Notes: generated from the sequence alone by a model not told the origin. A stretch of DNA of 37,161 nt from Clostridia bacterium UC5.1-1D2 (GCA_001304855.1 BBZN01000043.1:1-37161), one strand, 5' to 3'. Shown: positions 25,788-34,486, numbered from the stretch's first letter. Made by a program: numbers and translations.

Positions 25788-27008
25788 ATGAATAAATCCG
25801 CTTCGGAAGAAAAACCTGTTATTTATGTGAAAACGTTGGGGGGATTTTCTGTTAAAGCCGGGGACAAAGAAATTACAGACAGCAGCAACCAGTCCAAAAA
25901 ACCCTGGTGTCTTTTGGAGTATCTTGTGGTTTTTCAGAAGAAGGATATCAGCCCCAATGAGCTGATTGAGATTATATGGGCCGACGATCCGGGCGTGAAT
26001 CCCGGCGGCGCCTTAAAAACACTCATGTTCCGATCCAGAAAGCTTTTGGAGCCGCTGGGAATCCCGCCTCAGAAGCTCTTGGTCCAGAAGCGGGGCGCTT
26101 ATGCCTGGACCCGGGAATTCCACACGGTTATGGACATAGACCAATTTGAGAGCATCTGCGGCAAAGTCCTGAAGGAATCCCTGGAGGACGAGGAGGCCCT
26201 TTCCCTTTGCTATGAGGGGCTTTCTATTTACAAGGGCGACTTTCTTCCCAAATCCGAATATGAATCATGGGTTATCCCTATCAGTACATATTACCACTCC
26301 CTTTACCAGAAGCTGGTATATAAGACCATTGAACTGCTGACAAAGAAGGAGGACTATGCCCGAATAACATCGGTCTGTGAATCGGCAGTGGGGATTGAAC
26401 CCTTCGATGAAGAATTTCATTATCACCTGGTTTACTCACTCTATAAGGACGGGCATATCAGTCAGGCCATCGAGGAGTACAACCACACCATGGACCTGTT
26501 TTATAATGAATTCGCTATTTCCCCTTCGGACAACTTTAAAAACCTGTACCGGATGATCCGGTCCAAGGAGCAGGGCATCAACACCAATCTGGATTCCATC
26601 CAGGACGCCCTTCAGGAGGAAGGGACGGGAGGAGCGTTTTACTGCGAATACCCCGTATTCCACGACCTGTTCCAACTGGAGCGCAGAGCCATTGAGCGCA
26701 CCGGAGATTCTATTTATCTGTGTCTCTTAACAATGACGGATCTGGAACAGGCTGTGCCTAAGCGCACTCTGCTCACCAAGGCTATGGAGCATCTGAACAC
26801 AGCAATCAAAACCTCCCTGCGGTGCAGCGACGCCTACACCCGCTACAGTGTGAGCCAGTTTCTCATCCTGCTTCCCACAATCACATCAGAGCAGACAGAA
26901 CAGGTGCTCAACCGCATACTCACCAACTTCAGGAAACTGTACAGCCGCAAGGATCTGATTGTCAGCTATTCCATACAGCCGGTGCTTCCATGGAGACGCC
27001 TCTCTTAA
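25788..27008 (+). CDS. BTAD (SARP-type) transcriptional regulator with C-terminal degenerate GGDEF-like domain
   Basis: Intact, 406 residues. Residues ~10-105 form an OmpR/PhoB-type winged helix (IYVKTLGGFSVKAGDKEI, KKPWCLLEYLVVF, LIEIIWADD). Residues ~115-265 are the all-helical bacterial transcriptional activator domain (FESICGKVL, LSIYKGDFLPKSEYESWV, YHLVYSLYKDGHISQAIEEY). The last ~120 residues (DSIYLCLLTMTD, LRCSDAYTRYSVSQFLILLP) look like a GGDEF fold in which the GGDEF loop is SVSQF, so cyclase activity is not expected. ATG at 25788 follows AAAGGAG. It is divergent from the A-B-srtB unit, whose promoter carries matching repeats. Its terminator lies within the convergent MATE gene. Confidence 0.88.
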   Translation: MNKSASEEKPVIYVKTLGGFSVKAGDKEITDSSNQSKKPWCLLEYLVVFQKKDISPNELIEIIWADDPGVNPGGALKTLMFRSRKLLEPLGIPPQKLLVQKRGAYAWTREFHTVMDIDQFESICGKVLKESLEDEEALSLCYEGLSIYKGDFLPKSEYESWVIPISTYYHSLYQKLVYKTIELLTKKEDYARITSVCESAVGIEPFDEEFHYHLVYSLYKDGHISQAIEEYNHTMDLFYNEFAISPSDNFKNLYRMIRSKEQGINTNLDSIQDALQEEGTGGAFYCEYPVFHDLFQLERRAIERTGDSIYLCLLTMTDLEQAVPKRTLLTKAMEHLNTAIKTSLRCSDAYTRYSVSQFLILLPTITSEQTEQVLNRILTNFRKLYSRKDLIVSYSIQPVLPWRRLS

Positions 27009-28371
27009 TCTTCAAGCCTCTCTGTTCTTCCGAAAAGAACAGAGAGGTTTTTCATTACCTGTCTGTAGGCGGGAACCAGGAACAGATCCGCGGCTATCCA
27101 GGCTGCAGGACTTGCAATACACACGGCGGTATATCCGAACACAGGCACCAGGCAGAATCCCACAAAAGCCCGGGCCGCCATCTCGCAGACACCGGCTATC
27201 ATGGCAAACTTGGAATACCCCAGCCCCTGTATCATAAACCGCACTCCGTTGACAAACACCAGGGGAATAAAAAACAGGCTGTTAACCGTCAGAAAGGTGC
27301 GGATATTGCGGATCAGCTCCGTCTCCCCAGGATCGGCAAACATGAGGGCAATATACTGTCCAAAAAAGAACACCGTCCCCAGCGCCAGCACAGAATAGGC
27401 GAAGCCATAATCAGGCCCGCCTTTAAGCCTGGTGGATACGGTCCAGCTTTTTAGCCCCCACATTCTGGCCGCCGTAGGTAGCATGGTAGCGCCCAGGGCG
27501 TCAAAAGGACACGCCAGAAACAGAATGACTTTTGTGCCCGCAGTTACTGCGGCCACCGCCATAGAGCCCAGGGAGTTTACGGCCACCTGGAGAATAACGC
27601 TTCCGACGGCTGTAATGGAATACTGCAGTCCCATAGGAATGCCTATGCCGCAGAGTATCTTCATATACTGTCCGTCGGGTTTCCACTCCTCCCCCTCCAT
27701 CTTCAGAATGGAAAATTTCTTTTTCATATAGAGCAGGCACAGCAGGCCCGACACAGCCTGTGCGATGACAGTGGCCCAGGCGGCGCCTTCCTCCCCCATA
27801 CCCAAAACCAAAATCGTAAAAAAGTCCAGGGCCACATTGATAACCGATGAAAAAATGAGAAAGACCAGGGGCGTTCTGCTGTCCCCCAGGGAACGTATGA
27901 TACCGGACAGCAGGTTATAGAGATACGTAGCCGGTATGCCCAGAAAAATGACAAAGATATAATTGTAAGCCCCGTCTATAATATCCCGGGGCGTCTGCAT
28001 AAGCTCCAGGATCGGGCGGCAGAAAATGCAGACAATCACCGTCATTACTGCGGAAAAATCAACGCCAGCCACCCGCTGTTGGCTGCAAACCGCCGCAATT
28101 GCTTCTCGTTTTTCTCACCGAATTTCTGCGCCACGGGAATGGCAAAGCCGCTGCACACGCCCAGACAGAAGCCGATAATCATAAAATTGATGGAGCCTGT
28201 GGAGCCAACGGCCGCAAGGGCCTTCATTCCCAAACATTTTCCCACGATAATGGTATCCGCCATATTGTAAAGCTGCTGAAACAGAAGGCCGCACAGCATG
28301 GGTATAAAGAACCCCAGTATCAGCTTTACGGGGGAGCCTTCCGTCATATCTCTGGTCGCGTTTTTTGCCAT
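27005..28371 (-). CDS. MATE family efflux transporter (several frameshifts)
   Basis: Cation-coupled multidrug/toxin exporter with 12 membrane helices. The N-terminus has SPVKLILGFFIPMLCGLLFQ and YNMADTIIVGKCLG, both family hallmarks; later segments include LSGIIRSLGDSRTPL and GVRFMIQGLGYSKFAM. One indel near 28055 and about three between 27415 and 27480 break the frame; in that region QNVGAKKLDRIHQ is readable in another frame. The expected size is about 455 residues. ATG at 28371 follows AAAGGA. The final codons overlap the convergent BTAD stop by 3 nt, and the last ~15 codons contain that gene's terminator. Substrate unknown. Confidence 0.88.
27017..27052 (+). terminator. Terminator of the BTAD gene, embedded in MATE coding sequence
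   Basis: Plus strand: perfect 13-bp stem (CCTCTCTGTTCTT at 27017-27029 with AAGAACAGAGAGG at 27035-27047), 5-nt loop, then TTTTT. On the minus strand the same bases encode the last residues of the MATE protein (LSVLFGRTERLED). Confidence 0.92.
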
Positions 28372-28408
28372 AGTATAAATCCTTTCTGATTACAGATTCG
28401 CCGGTTCA

Positions 28409-28579
28409 TTACGACGTCCGCAGCCGCTTAGCAGGTCCGGGCGCATTTTCTTGCGCCAGCCGCAGGAATACCCCCAACGGCAGGTAAAATCCATCGCCGG
28501 TAACGATTTCTGCGGATGTCCTCCGGTCACTGTAAAGACGCCGGGCAGTTGCGAATTTTCCCACGTAATTTACCATCAT
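28409..28579 (-). CDS. Possible small protein upstream of the MATE gene
   Basis: A 56-residue open frame (MMVNYVGKFATARRLYSDRR ... GFYLPLGVFLRLAQENAP) fills most of the 284-nt gap between the L,D-transpeptidase terminator and the MATE gene, 37 nt before the MATE start. Codon use resembles the neighbours, but the upstream GGGTG is a poor ribosome site. The composition (basic ends, hydrophobic centre) is plausible for a real peptide. It may also be a chance frame; conservation would decide. Confidence 0.3.
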   Translation of the reverse strand: MMVNYVGKFATARRLYSDRRTSAEIVTGDGFYLPLGVFLRLAQENAPGPAKRLRTS

Positions 28580-28599
28580 TGCACCCAATTTGCAAGTAG

Positions 28600-28625
28600 A
28601 AAAAACGCCCCGTAAAGGGGCGTTT
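28600..28625 (-). terminator. Rho-independent terminator of the L,D-transpeptidase operon
   Basis: Minus strand AAACGCCCC pairs with GGGGCGTTT around TTTAC, followed by TTTTTT. It is 30 nt past the L,D-transpeptidase stop. Confidence 0.9.
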
Positions 28626-28655
28626 CACATACATATTATACAATTCCATCCGGCC

Positions 28656-30102
28656 TCAGGCTCCGTGGCAGATAACCGGGATTCCCTTGTAAACCAGCTC
28701 ATAGAGAGCAGGCACTGAGGAAGGCGGAAGATTAACGCAGCCGTGGCTTCCGCCTGTCTGGTAGATCGTTCCTCCGAATGTCCCCCGCCAGTTGGCGTCG
28801 TGAAGGCCGATTCCTCCGTTAAAAGGCATCCAGTAGGACACAGGGCTTTCATACTCGTAGCTTCCGTCTGCCAGCTTCTTTCCCCGCAGGACTTTATCCC
28901 TCTCCTTGTAGGCCAGGCTGTAGATGCCGGCGGGCGTGGTGTAGTTCTTGGAGACATTTCCTGTTACACAGGGGGCCTCCCATACCAGGGTTCCCTCCTG
29001 GAACATATACACATGCTGTCCCGTCAGATCCACCTCCACATAGGTAGAGCCCCAGTCAGGGGCCGTACGGCTGACTGCAGCGGACGAATAGACAGGTTCG
29101 CGCTCCACAGGCTCTTTTGCAGGGCCTGCCTGAATCAGTGCGGTAAGCGCGGCGGCTTCACCTGCCACGTCTATTTTCCAGCCGTAGGCTCCGGTAAGCT
29201 CCACCTCCGTTCCCGCAGCGGTGAGAAAGGTTCTGGCTGTGCCCGCAGTGTCATACCTGGCCGCCAAATCTGTTACAAAGGCGGTCACTGCGTCAGCGTT
29301 CACCTGTACAGTCCCGTCCACTGTCCCATTGATCCAGGAGCAGATCGTCTCTCCTGTAACCGTCTCCTTTGTTTCGCCGAAGTTATAGCTGACGGTCATC
29401 TGCCTGTACTGGTTCATGGTATTGCAGAGCGCGTTCAGAGCGGGATCGCCCTCCCACACGTTAACCTGTATATAACAGCCTGCCCCGTCTGCGTCAAAGG
29501 AGGTTTGTCCCCCATTAACCGCCTCCAATATAAGGGCCGTTGTTTTCTCCACATCCACATTGTTCCCCTGAACAGCGGGAATTATGGTATAAGGCTTCCC
29601 TTCCTCATAAGGGATATGGCGGCATCCCTGGTTGTGACAATGCCGGAACCGCTTATAAGGGACAGGCCGGCTATTTTTCCAGCAGCGCTTCCCGGCTGAA
29701 CGTCACAGATACGGCCATGGTATGTCCATTATCTGCGTCCGGCCCGGAGTTACGGCCTGAAGCGTTCTGCGCGTCCAGTACGGCCTTAAGGCCCTCGGGA
29801 AGTATCCCCACGCTGTAGGCGATATCCGTCCCCCTGACAGTCTCGGTGACGCCGCCCCGCTCCTTTATGGTAAATGTATATTCGCCTGCGTAAAAGCCCT
29901 CAATCTGTTCCCTGGCCTCTTCTACCGTAAGTCCTCCGATTCCCACTCCGTTCACCTTTGTGCCAGGCACGAAACGGGAGGTATCCACCGTCTGATCTGC
30001 AAGTACCGTCATAGCCCACAGGGCCGTAAAAGCCAGAGCCGTTACGGCGAGTTTCGCTATTTTACCTGTTGTCCGACCTTTCATACTGCCTATTGATAAC
30101 AT
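28656..30102 (-). CDS. L,D-transpeptidase with PG_binding_4-type domains (two frameshifts)
   Basis: Cell-wall cross-linking enzyme acting outside the membrane. An N-terminal signal/anchor helix (KLAVTALAFTALWAMTVLA) is followed by two putative peptidoglycan-binding_4 repeats (VNGVGIGGLTVEEAREQI and the VEKTTALILEAVNGG region). The catalytic YkuD domain runs from YVEVDLTGQHVYMFQEGTLV to the active-site TGGSHGCVNLPP, whose cysteine is the nucleophile. Missing bases near 29680 and near 29612 shift the frame; repair gives 482 residues. ATG at 30102 has AAAGGAG. It lies 12 nt after the cyclophilin gene, whose stop codon overlaps this ribosome site. Confidence 0.9.
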
Positions 30103-30114
30103 TTAAATCTCCTT

Positions 30115-30843
30115 TTAATCTACCACTGTGATGCTCTCAATTACCGGCTGATTCTCCTTTGCCACCATACCGTTGCCGTCTTCTACCTGGACCGCCTGGC
30201 AGATTGCATCCACAACCTCCATGCCCTCAGTTACATAACCGAAGCAGGCGTACTCCCCGTCCAGCTGCGTACTGTCCTCATGTACGATAAAGAACTGGGA
30301 GCTGGCGCTGTCCATAAAGGCAGATCGGGCCATGGAGATGGCTCCTCTTGTGTGGGACAAAGGATTTTCCACGCCGTTATTGGCAAATTCGCCCTTAATT
30401 TCCTCGCCGGATCCGCCGATTCCAGTGCCGAGGGGATCGCCTCCCTGAATCATAAAACCGCTGATGATCCGGTGAAACGTAAGTCCGTCATAGAAACCTT
30501 CCCCTGCAAGCTTCAGGAAATTAGCTACTGTAATGGGGGCTGCATCTCCGTCCAGCTCTGCCTGGATAGTTCCAAAGTCCTTTACATTAATAGTTACATG
30601 ATGCTTTCCCGCCGCCGCCTTCAGCTCCTCTGCGTTGTCAGCCGTTGTTTCCTCTGTCGATTTTTCCGTGTCTGCGGCGCCTGCTCCATTTTCTGCCCCT
30701 GTGCCGCCGGATTGTTTATTTTCTTCTGTACCTGTCTCTGTCTGAGTCTTAGCCGCCTCAGTTTTGTTTTCTTCTGTTCTCCCGCAGCCTGCCAGCATGG
30801 TAATTGCCAGAGCCGCCGCACAAACGCACATCCATTTTTTCAT
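30115..30843 (-). CDS. Lipoprotein peptidyl-prolyl cis-trans isomerase, cyclophilin type
   Basis: Extracytoplasmic folding catalyst. The signal MKKWMCVCAAALAITML ends in the lipobox LAGC at ~20; a ~60-residue Thr/Glu/Ala-rich linker follows; residues ~85-240 are the cyclophilin barrel with GLTFHRIISGFMIQGGDPLG and SSQFFIVHEDS. It is intact at 242 residues. ATG at 30843 with GAGGGG upstream is preferred to an upstream reading because it begins a normal lipoprotein signal. Co-transcribed with the L,D-transpeptidase, it may help fold that or other cell-wall enzymes. Confidence 0.92.
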   Translation of the reverse strand: MKKWMCVCAAALAITMLAGCGRTEENKTEAAKTQTETGTEENKQSGGTGAENGAGAADTEKSTEETTADNAEELKAAAGKHHVTINVKDFGTIQAELDGDAAPITVANFLKLAGEGFYDGLTFHRIISGFMIQGGDPLGTGIGGSGEEIKGEFANNGVENPLSHTRGAISMARSAFMDSASSQFFIVHEDSTQLDGEYACFGYVTEGMEVVDAICQAVQVEDGNGMVAKENQPVIESITVVD

Positions 30844-30918
30844 CTTTATGACCCCTCTTTTTATAAATATCCCGGGCAAAACCGCCGCTTACCATTTCCT
30901 GCGGCGCCGCCGACACAT

Positions 30919-30948
30919 ATTGTAACATTGGAGGGCCGCCTGCGTAAA
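30919..30948 (-). promoter_or_regulatory. Candidate promoter of the cyclophilin/L,D-transpeptidase operon
   Basis: Minus strand TTTACG (30943-30948), 18-nt spacer, TACAAT (30919-30924), about 70 nt before the start. The rest of the 319-nt gap to the carbonic anhydrase holds the inverted repeat at 31035 and no gene. Confidence 0.5.
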
Positions 30949-31034
30949 GCATTTTATAAAATTATTATACTCTGCTCACAATTTCGTCATATTTTCCCTC
31001 TGTTCCCTCTGCAAAGCAATCCTAAATACGATCG

Positions 31035-31078
31035 TAACAGTTCAGGACGACGCATTTTCTCACCGTCCTGAACTGTTA
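31035..31078. repeat. Inverted repeat upstream of carbonic anhydrase, copy 2 of a repeat word
   Basis: A perfect 15-bp inverted repeat, TAACAGTTCAGGACG at 31035-31049 and its complement at 31064-31078, with a 14-nt loop. The left arm region ATCGTAACAGTTCAG (31031-31045) is identical to 23661-23675. It lies about 85 nt before the carbonic anhydrase start. It could be a REP-like element or an operator. No T-run makes it a clear terminator. Confidence 0.65.
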
Positions 31079-31162
31079 TATAATATTTAAGAAAATAAAG
31101 CAGGCTTCCTTAAGATTTCTCTCTTATACTATTGTGGATAAACTTATCTGAAGGAGGCAGCC

Positions 31163-31705
31163 ATGATAGAGGAAATTGTTAAATACAATCATAAATTTGT
31201 GGCCAACTGCGGTTACATTCCCTATGAGGCAGAGAAGTATCCCCGAAAAAAGCTTGCCATTCTGGCCTGTATGGATACAAGGCTGGTGGAGCTTCTGCCT
31301 GCCGCCCTGGGCCTTAAGAACGGGGATGTGAAAATGATTAAAAATGCCGGCGGCATGGTACTGGATCCCTATGACACAACCATCCGCAGCCTGCTGGTGG
31401 CAGTGCTGGAGCTGAACGTCAGGGAAATCATGGTAATCGCTCACACGGACTGCGGCGTCAAGGGAATGAAGCCCGGCACAATAGAGGAGCATCTGGAAGA
31501 ACGGGGCGTCACCCGGGAAGCCATCCACAGGTTCCTTGAGGGAGGCCACGGGCTCAGCTTCTGGTTTAAAGGATTCTCCTCACCTGAGGCCTCTGTGCGG
31601 AAAAGCCTGAAAATATTAAGGAATCACCCTCTGATGCCGGCAGACATTGTAATTGACGGATTCGTCATGGATGTACATACCGGAAAGCTTAACCCGGTCT
31701 TATAA
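31163..31705 (+). CDS. Beta-class carbonic anhydrase
   Basis: Interconverts CO2 and bicarbonate in the cytoplasm. Zinc ligands and catalytic residues are visible: C36 with the Asp/Arg dyad in ACMDTR (C36, D38, R40), and H94 and C97 in AHTDCGVKG. It is intact at 180 residues, the short form found in many Firmicutes. ATG at 31163 has GAAGGAGG upstream. It stands alone between the cyclophilin operon (divergent) and a convergent transporter remnant. Confidence 0.93.
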   Translation: MIEEIVKYNHKFVANCGYIPYEAEKYPRKKLAILACMDTRLVELLPAALGLKNGDVKMIKNAGGMVLDPYDTTIRSLLVAVLELNVREIMVIAHTDCGVKGMKPGTIEEHLEERGVTREAIHRFLEGGHGLSFWFKGFSSPEASVRKSLKILRNHPLMPADIVIDGFVMDVHTGKLNPVL

Positions 31706-31716
31706 AAGGCCGGGTT
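31691..31716 (+). terminator. Hairpin at the 3' end of carbonic anhydrase
   Basis: AACCCGG (31691-31697) pairs with CCGGGTT (31710-31716), with an inner CTT/AAG. It overlaps the stop codon. The following bases (ATGTTTG) make only a poor T-run, so termination may be leaky. Confidence 0.5.
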
Positions 31717-31756
31717 ATGTTTGCCCCTAAATCCCAACGGCCCAAAGGCGCCTGGG

Positions 31757-31885
31757 CATTGTCTTTTGCGATCTGTGGAATACAGCAGGACACCGCCTAT
31801 GGTGATAATTCCTCCCCCAATCTGCAGAGGAGCCGGAACTTCCCCCAACAAAAGATATGCAAAGGCTGCCGCCAGCGCACCCGTC
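31757..31885 (-). pseudogene. Remnant of a DMT/EamA-type transporter C-terminus
   Basis: A ~43-codon frame encodes GTGALAAAFAYLLLGEVPAP followed by LQIGGGIITIGGVLLYS and a basic tail, which is the last two helices of an EamA/DMT drug/metabolite transporter. No upstream domain is present: the response-regulator gene stops immediately before it, and there is no start or ribosome site. It therefore looks like the leftover of a deletion that fused the neighbourhood. Confidence 0.5.
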
Positions 31886-31894
31886 CCACAAGGT

Positions 31895-32527
31895 TTAGTC
31901 CAGATTATTTTTCACCGCAAAAACCGCCAGCTGGGTCCTGTCCTTCAGGCTCAGCTTTTCCAGCAGCCTGGATATGTTATTGCGCACAGTCCCCTCCGCC
32001 AGAAAAAGCTCCGCTGAGATCTCCCGGTTGTCCATGCCCCGGGCCACCAGGCGCATAATATCCCTCTCCCTGGGAGTCAGCTCCGGCACAGACCCCGTCT
32101 TTCTGCCGCCTCCTGTCAGCTGGCGGCGCATGGTTTCAAACACGCTGTCGCCGAAAACCCGGATTCCTGAGCACACCGCCTTGACCGACTGAATAACCTT
32201 CTGGTCCTCCATCTCTTTCAGAATATATCCGTCCGCCCCGCTTTCAATGGCTGCGTCCACAGTTTCCTTATCGTCAAAGGTAGTCAGAACCAGCACCTTC
32301 ACGCCGGGCAGTTCCTCCTTGATGCGGCCGGTTCCATAAGCGCCGTCGTAATCCGGCATGCGCATATCCATAAGCACCACCTGTGGATTCAGCTCCCTGG
32401 CCATAAGCCAGGCCTCCCTGCCGTCTGAAGCCAGACCGCACACCTCTATCTCCGGGTCCTGCTCCAGGATAGCCTTAAGGCCCTGGCGCAGAATCAGAAT
32501 ATCATCGGCAATCATTACTTTTATCAT
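31895..32527 (-). CDS. NarL/FixJ-family response regulator
   Basis: Intact, 210 residues. The receiver domain has the acidic pocket IADD, phosphoacceptor D54 in VLMDMRMPD, T82/T83 and K104. The C-terminal LuxR-type helix-turn-helix is LTPRERDIMRLVARGMDNRE with FLAEGTVRNNISRLLEKL. It starts 15 nt after the histidine kinase stop with no strong ribosome site, which suggests translational coupling. It is the output partner of that kinase; the regulon is unknown. Confidence 0.94.
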   Translation of the reverse strand: MIKVMIADDILILRQGLKAILEQDPEIEVCGLASDGREAWLMARELNPQVVLMDMRMPDYDGAYGTGRIKEELPGVKVLVLTTFDDKETVDAAIESGADGYILKEMEDQKVIQSVKAVCSGIRVFGDSVFETMRRQLTGGGRKTGSVPELTPRERDIMRLVARGMDNREISAELFLAEGTVRNNISRLLEKLSLKDRTQLAVFAVKNNLD

Positions 32528-32542
32528 GTTGGCACGCCCTGT

Positions 32543-34333
32543 CTATGGTTTTGTGAGAGGGAGGCTGATGTAAATCTGAAATCCTTCCTCCCGTTGGAAA
32601 GTATTCTCACCTCTCCCCCGGCCCTTCCCACACGCTCCCGGATTCCTTTAAGGCCGTTGCCGTCCTCCAGCTTTGCACATCCCACTCCGTCATCGAATAT
32701 ATAAAGGTTCAGATACTCCCCTGCAAACTTTAAAATCACGTCCATATGGGCTGCGCCCGCATATTTCAGGCAGTTGGTGATGGCTTCCCTGAGGCATTGG
32801 TAAACCACGGGAGACAAATAGGAGTATTCCTCCCTGTCCTCCCCCTGTATCTCCACCTCCACCTCAAATTCCTTAACGCTTCCTGCCAGCTGGCGCACAC
32901 TCTGGGAGATCAGTTCACATCCGGCCTCCTGTTTTAAGTTATTGATGGAAAGCCGCAGCTGCCGGATACCGTCCCCTGTGAGCTGGCGGGCCTGTCTGAG
33001 GCAGGCGGGAATTATATCCTCCCTTCCCTCCGGCCCTTCTCCCGCTTTTGCCGTCTCTTCTCCGGCGTGTTTTTCCTCTGACTCCGCCCGAGCCTCTCTG
33101 GCGTTCCGTTCCGCAGCCTGGGCCTCTCAGATGAAAGCTCCTGGGCCTGTCTCTTTTCGTATTCAATATCCATAAGCTTTATGAGAGACTGTATCATGGT
33201 CAGAGTATGTCCGGCCGTATCGTGAACCTCCTGTGCAATCCGGTTGCGCTCCTGCTCAATGGCCAGCCTCTGATTGGACACTGCCAGCTCCCTGCCCTGC
33301 TCCAGCAGCTCATAATATTTTCCTACATCTGTAAACAGCAGCGTTCCCGCTACGATCTGTCCCTTTTTGTCTCTGTGGGTATACTGCTTTACCTCCAGCT
33401 TCCGCCCTTCCTCCAGGGTAATTACAGGGGAGGCAGGTAAAACCTGGAGGCCGGGCGATATACGTTTCCCCCTCCTACCGTCTCCGCTGTCCTCCCCCCG
33501 AATACCCACTCCATAAGTTTCCAAAATCTCAAACAGCTTCTCCGCCTGTTCCACATCTTCAAGCCCCAGCCAATGCTCTGCGGCCTGGTTGCAATAGGTA
33601 ATCTTTCCCCTCTTATTGTACACCACCACGCCCTCTGCAATGGAAGCGAATATTTTTTCAAACGCCATGGTATTGACGTCCAGAAAATCATAGCGGAACA
33701 CAGCCAGAAGCATCAGCACGCTGGACAGTGCAAAGGCGGGAGGCGTCAGATCAAAGCCGCTTCTCACCCACCCCGTTATATACAAAAGATTGAAACCCAG
33801 AGGAACCGCGGCCGCCAGTAGTATCACTGCGATATGTGACAAAGCCACCCTGTTTTTCCGGAAATCCTTCAGCACCACAGCCATCCCCGCCAGAACGCAC
33901 AGATAGGTGAATACCATGTGTATATAAAATACAGGCCCGTAAATCACCTGATCCATCTGGAAGTCCAGATAGAAAAGATGATGATATTCATTGGTCAGCA
34001 AAACCGAATAGTGGAGGCTCCAATGCCAAACAACAGGATTTTAATCCAGGTCTCAAGCCTCCTTCTGCTGTACAAAAATGCAAATTCCAGCCAGGCCGGA
34101 CCGATAAAGCTGATGCCCACATAGGAAATGCCGTAAGCCAGATATTTCATCCCCGTTGTCATGGGGAGGGCTGAAAACAGCTGGGGGATACACCATATTA
34201 TAATAAGCAGTTGGCACGCCGCCAGGGCTGCCGTCGTCCGGTTCTTATCCGCTTTCATCAGAAGCCAGCCCGCTGTATAGAGAGACAGGCCGATAGCCCA
34301 CAGGTAAGCGATTCTCAACAATAAATCCAACAT
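32543..34333 (-). CDS. DesK/NarL-type sensor histidine kinase with 7-TM input and PAS domain (three frameshifts)
   Basis: Residues ~1-210 form about seven membrane helices (LLLRIAYLWAIGLSLYTAGW, AALAACQLLIIIWCIPQLF, FYIHMVFTYLCVLAGMAVVL), the 7TM input module. A PAS domain follows (IFASIAEGVVVYNKRGKITY), then HisKA_3 with the phosphorylated histidine in RIAQEVHDTAGHTL, a charged linker, and HATPase_c (REAITNCLKYAGAAHMD, FDDGVGC, GNGLKGIRERVGRAGGEV). Frameshifts near 34005, 33128 and 32603 are repaired in this call, giving about 597 residues. ATG at 34333 is preferred to 34378 because AAGGAGG precedes it at good spacing. Paired with the response regulator. Confidence 0.88.
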
Positions 34334-34388
34334 CCCCCGTTCCTCCTTCAGGATATAGGTAAATACATTCCTGTCCATGAGACAGGCT

Positions 34389-34486
34389 GAGGGCGTTGTA
34401 AACTTGCTGCTGCCCCGCCACTGGGTATCTGCTTAGATTCAGCAGAGGCCTGTTCTCGTGCCGGAGCGAACATTTACAACACCCTC
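34389..34486. repeat. 98-bp element bounded by inverted repeats upstream of the histidine kinase
   Basis: GAGGGCGTTGTAAA (34389-34402) and TTTACAACACCCTC (34473-34486) are inverted repeats with one mismatch, enclosing an inner CTGCTG/CAGCAG dyad. The plus-strand word GTGCCGGAGCG (34459-34469) also occurs beside the tctB-tctA palindrome. It contains no reading frame. It may be a small non-autonomous mobile element or a large RNA structure in the 222-nt gap. Confidence 0.5.

Noticed and set aside
28372..28600. Riboswitch (guanidine, preQ1, TPP) upstream of the MATE exporter
   Set aside because: None of the conserved cores of these classes is present, and the stretch reads better as a possible small coding frame.
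28743..29699. Long plus-strand frame over the L,D-transpeptidase
   Set aside because: It is the mirror of a clearly recognisable catalytic gene with SHGCVN; the plus-strand translation is Cys/Gly/Arg-rich and unlike a protein.
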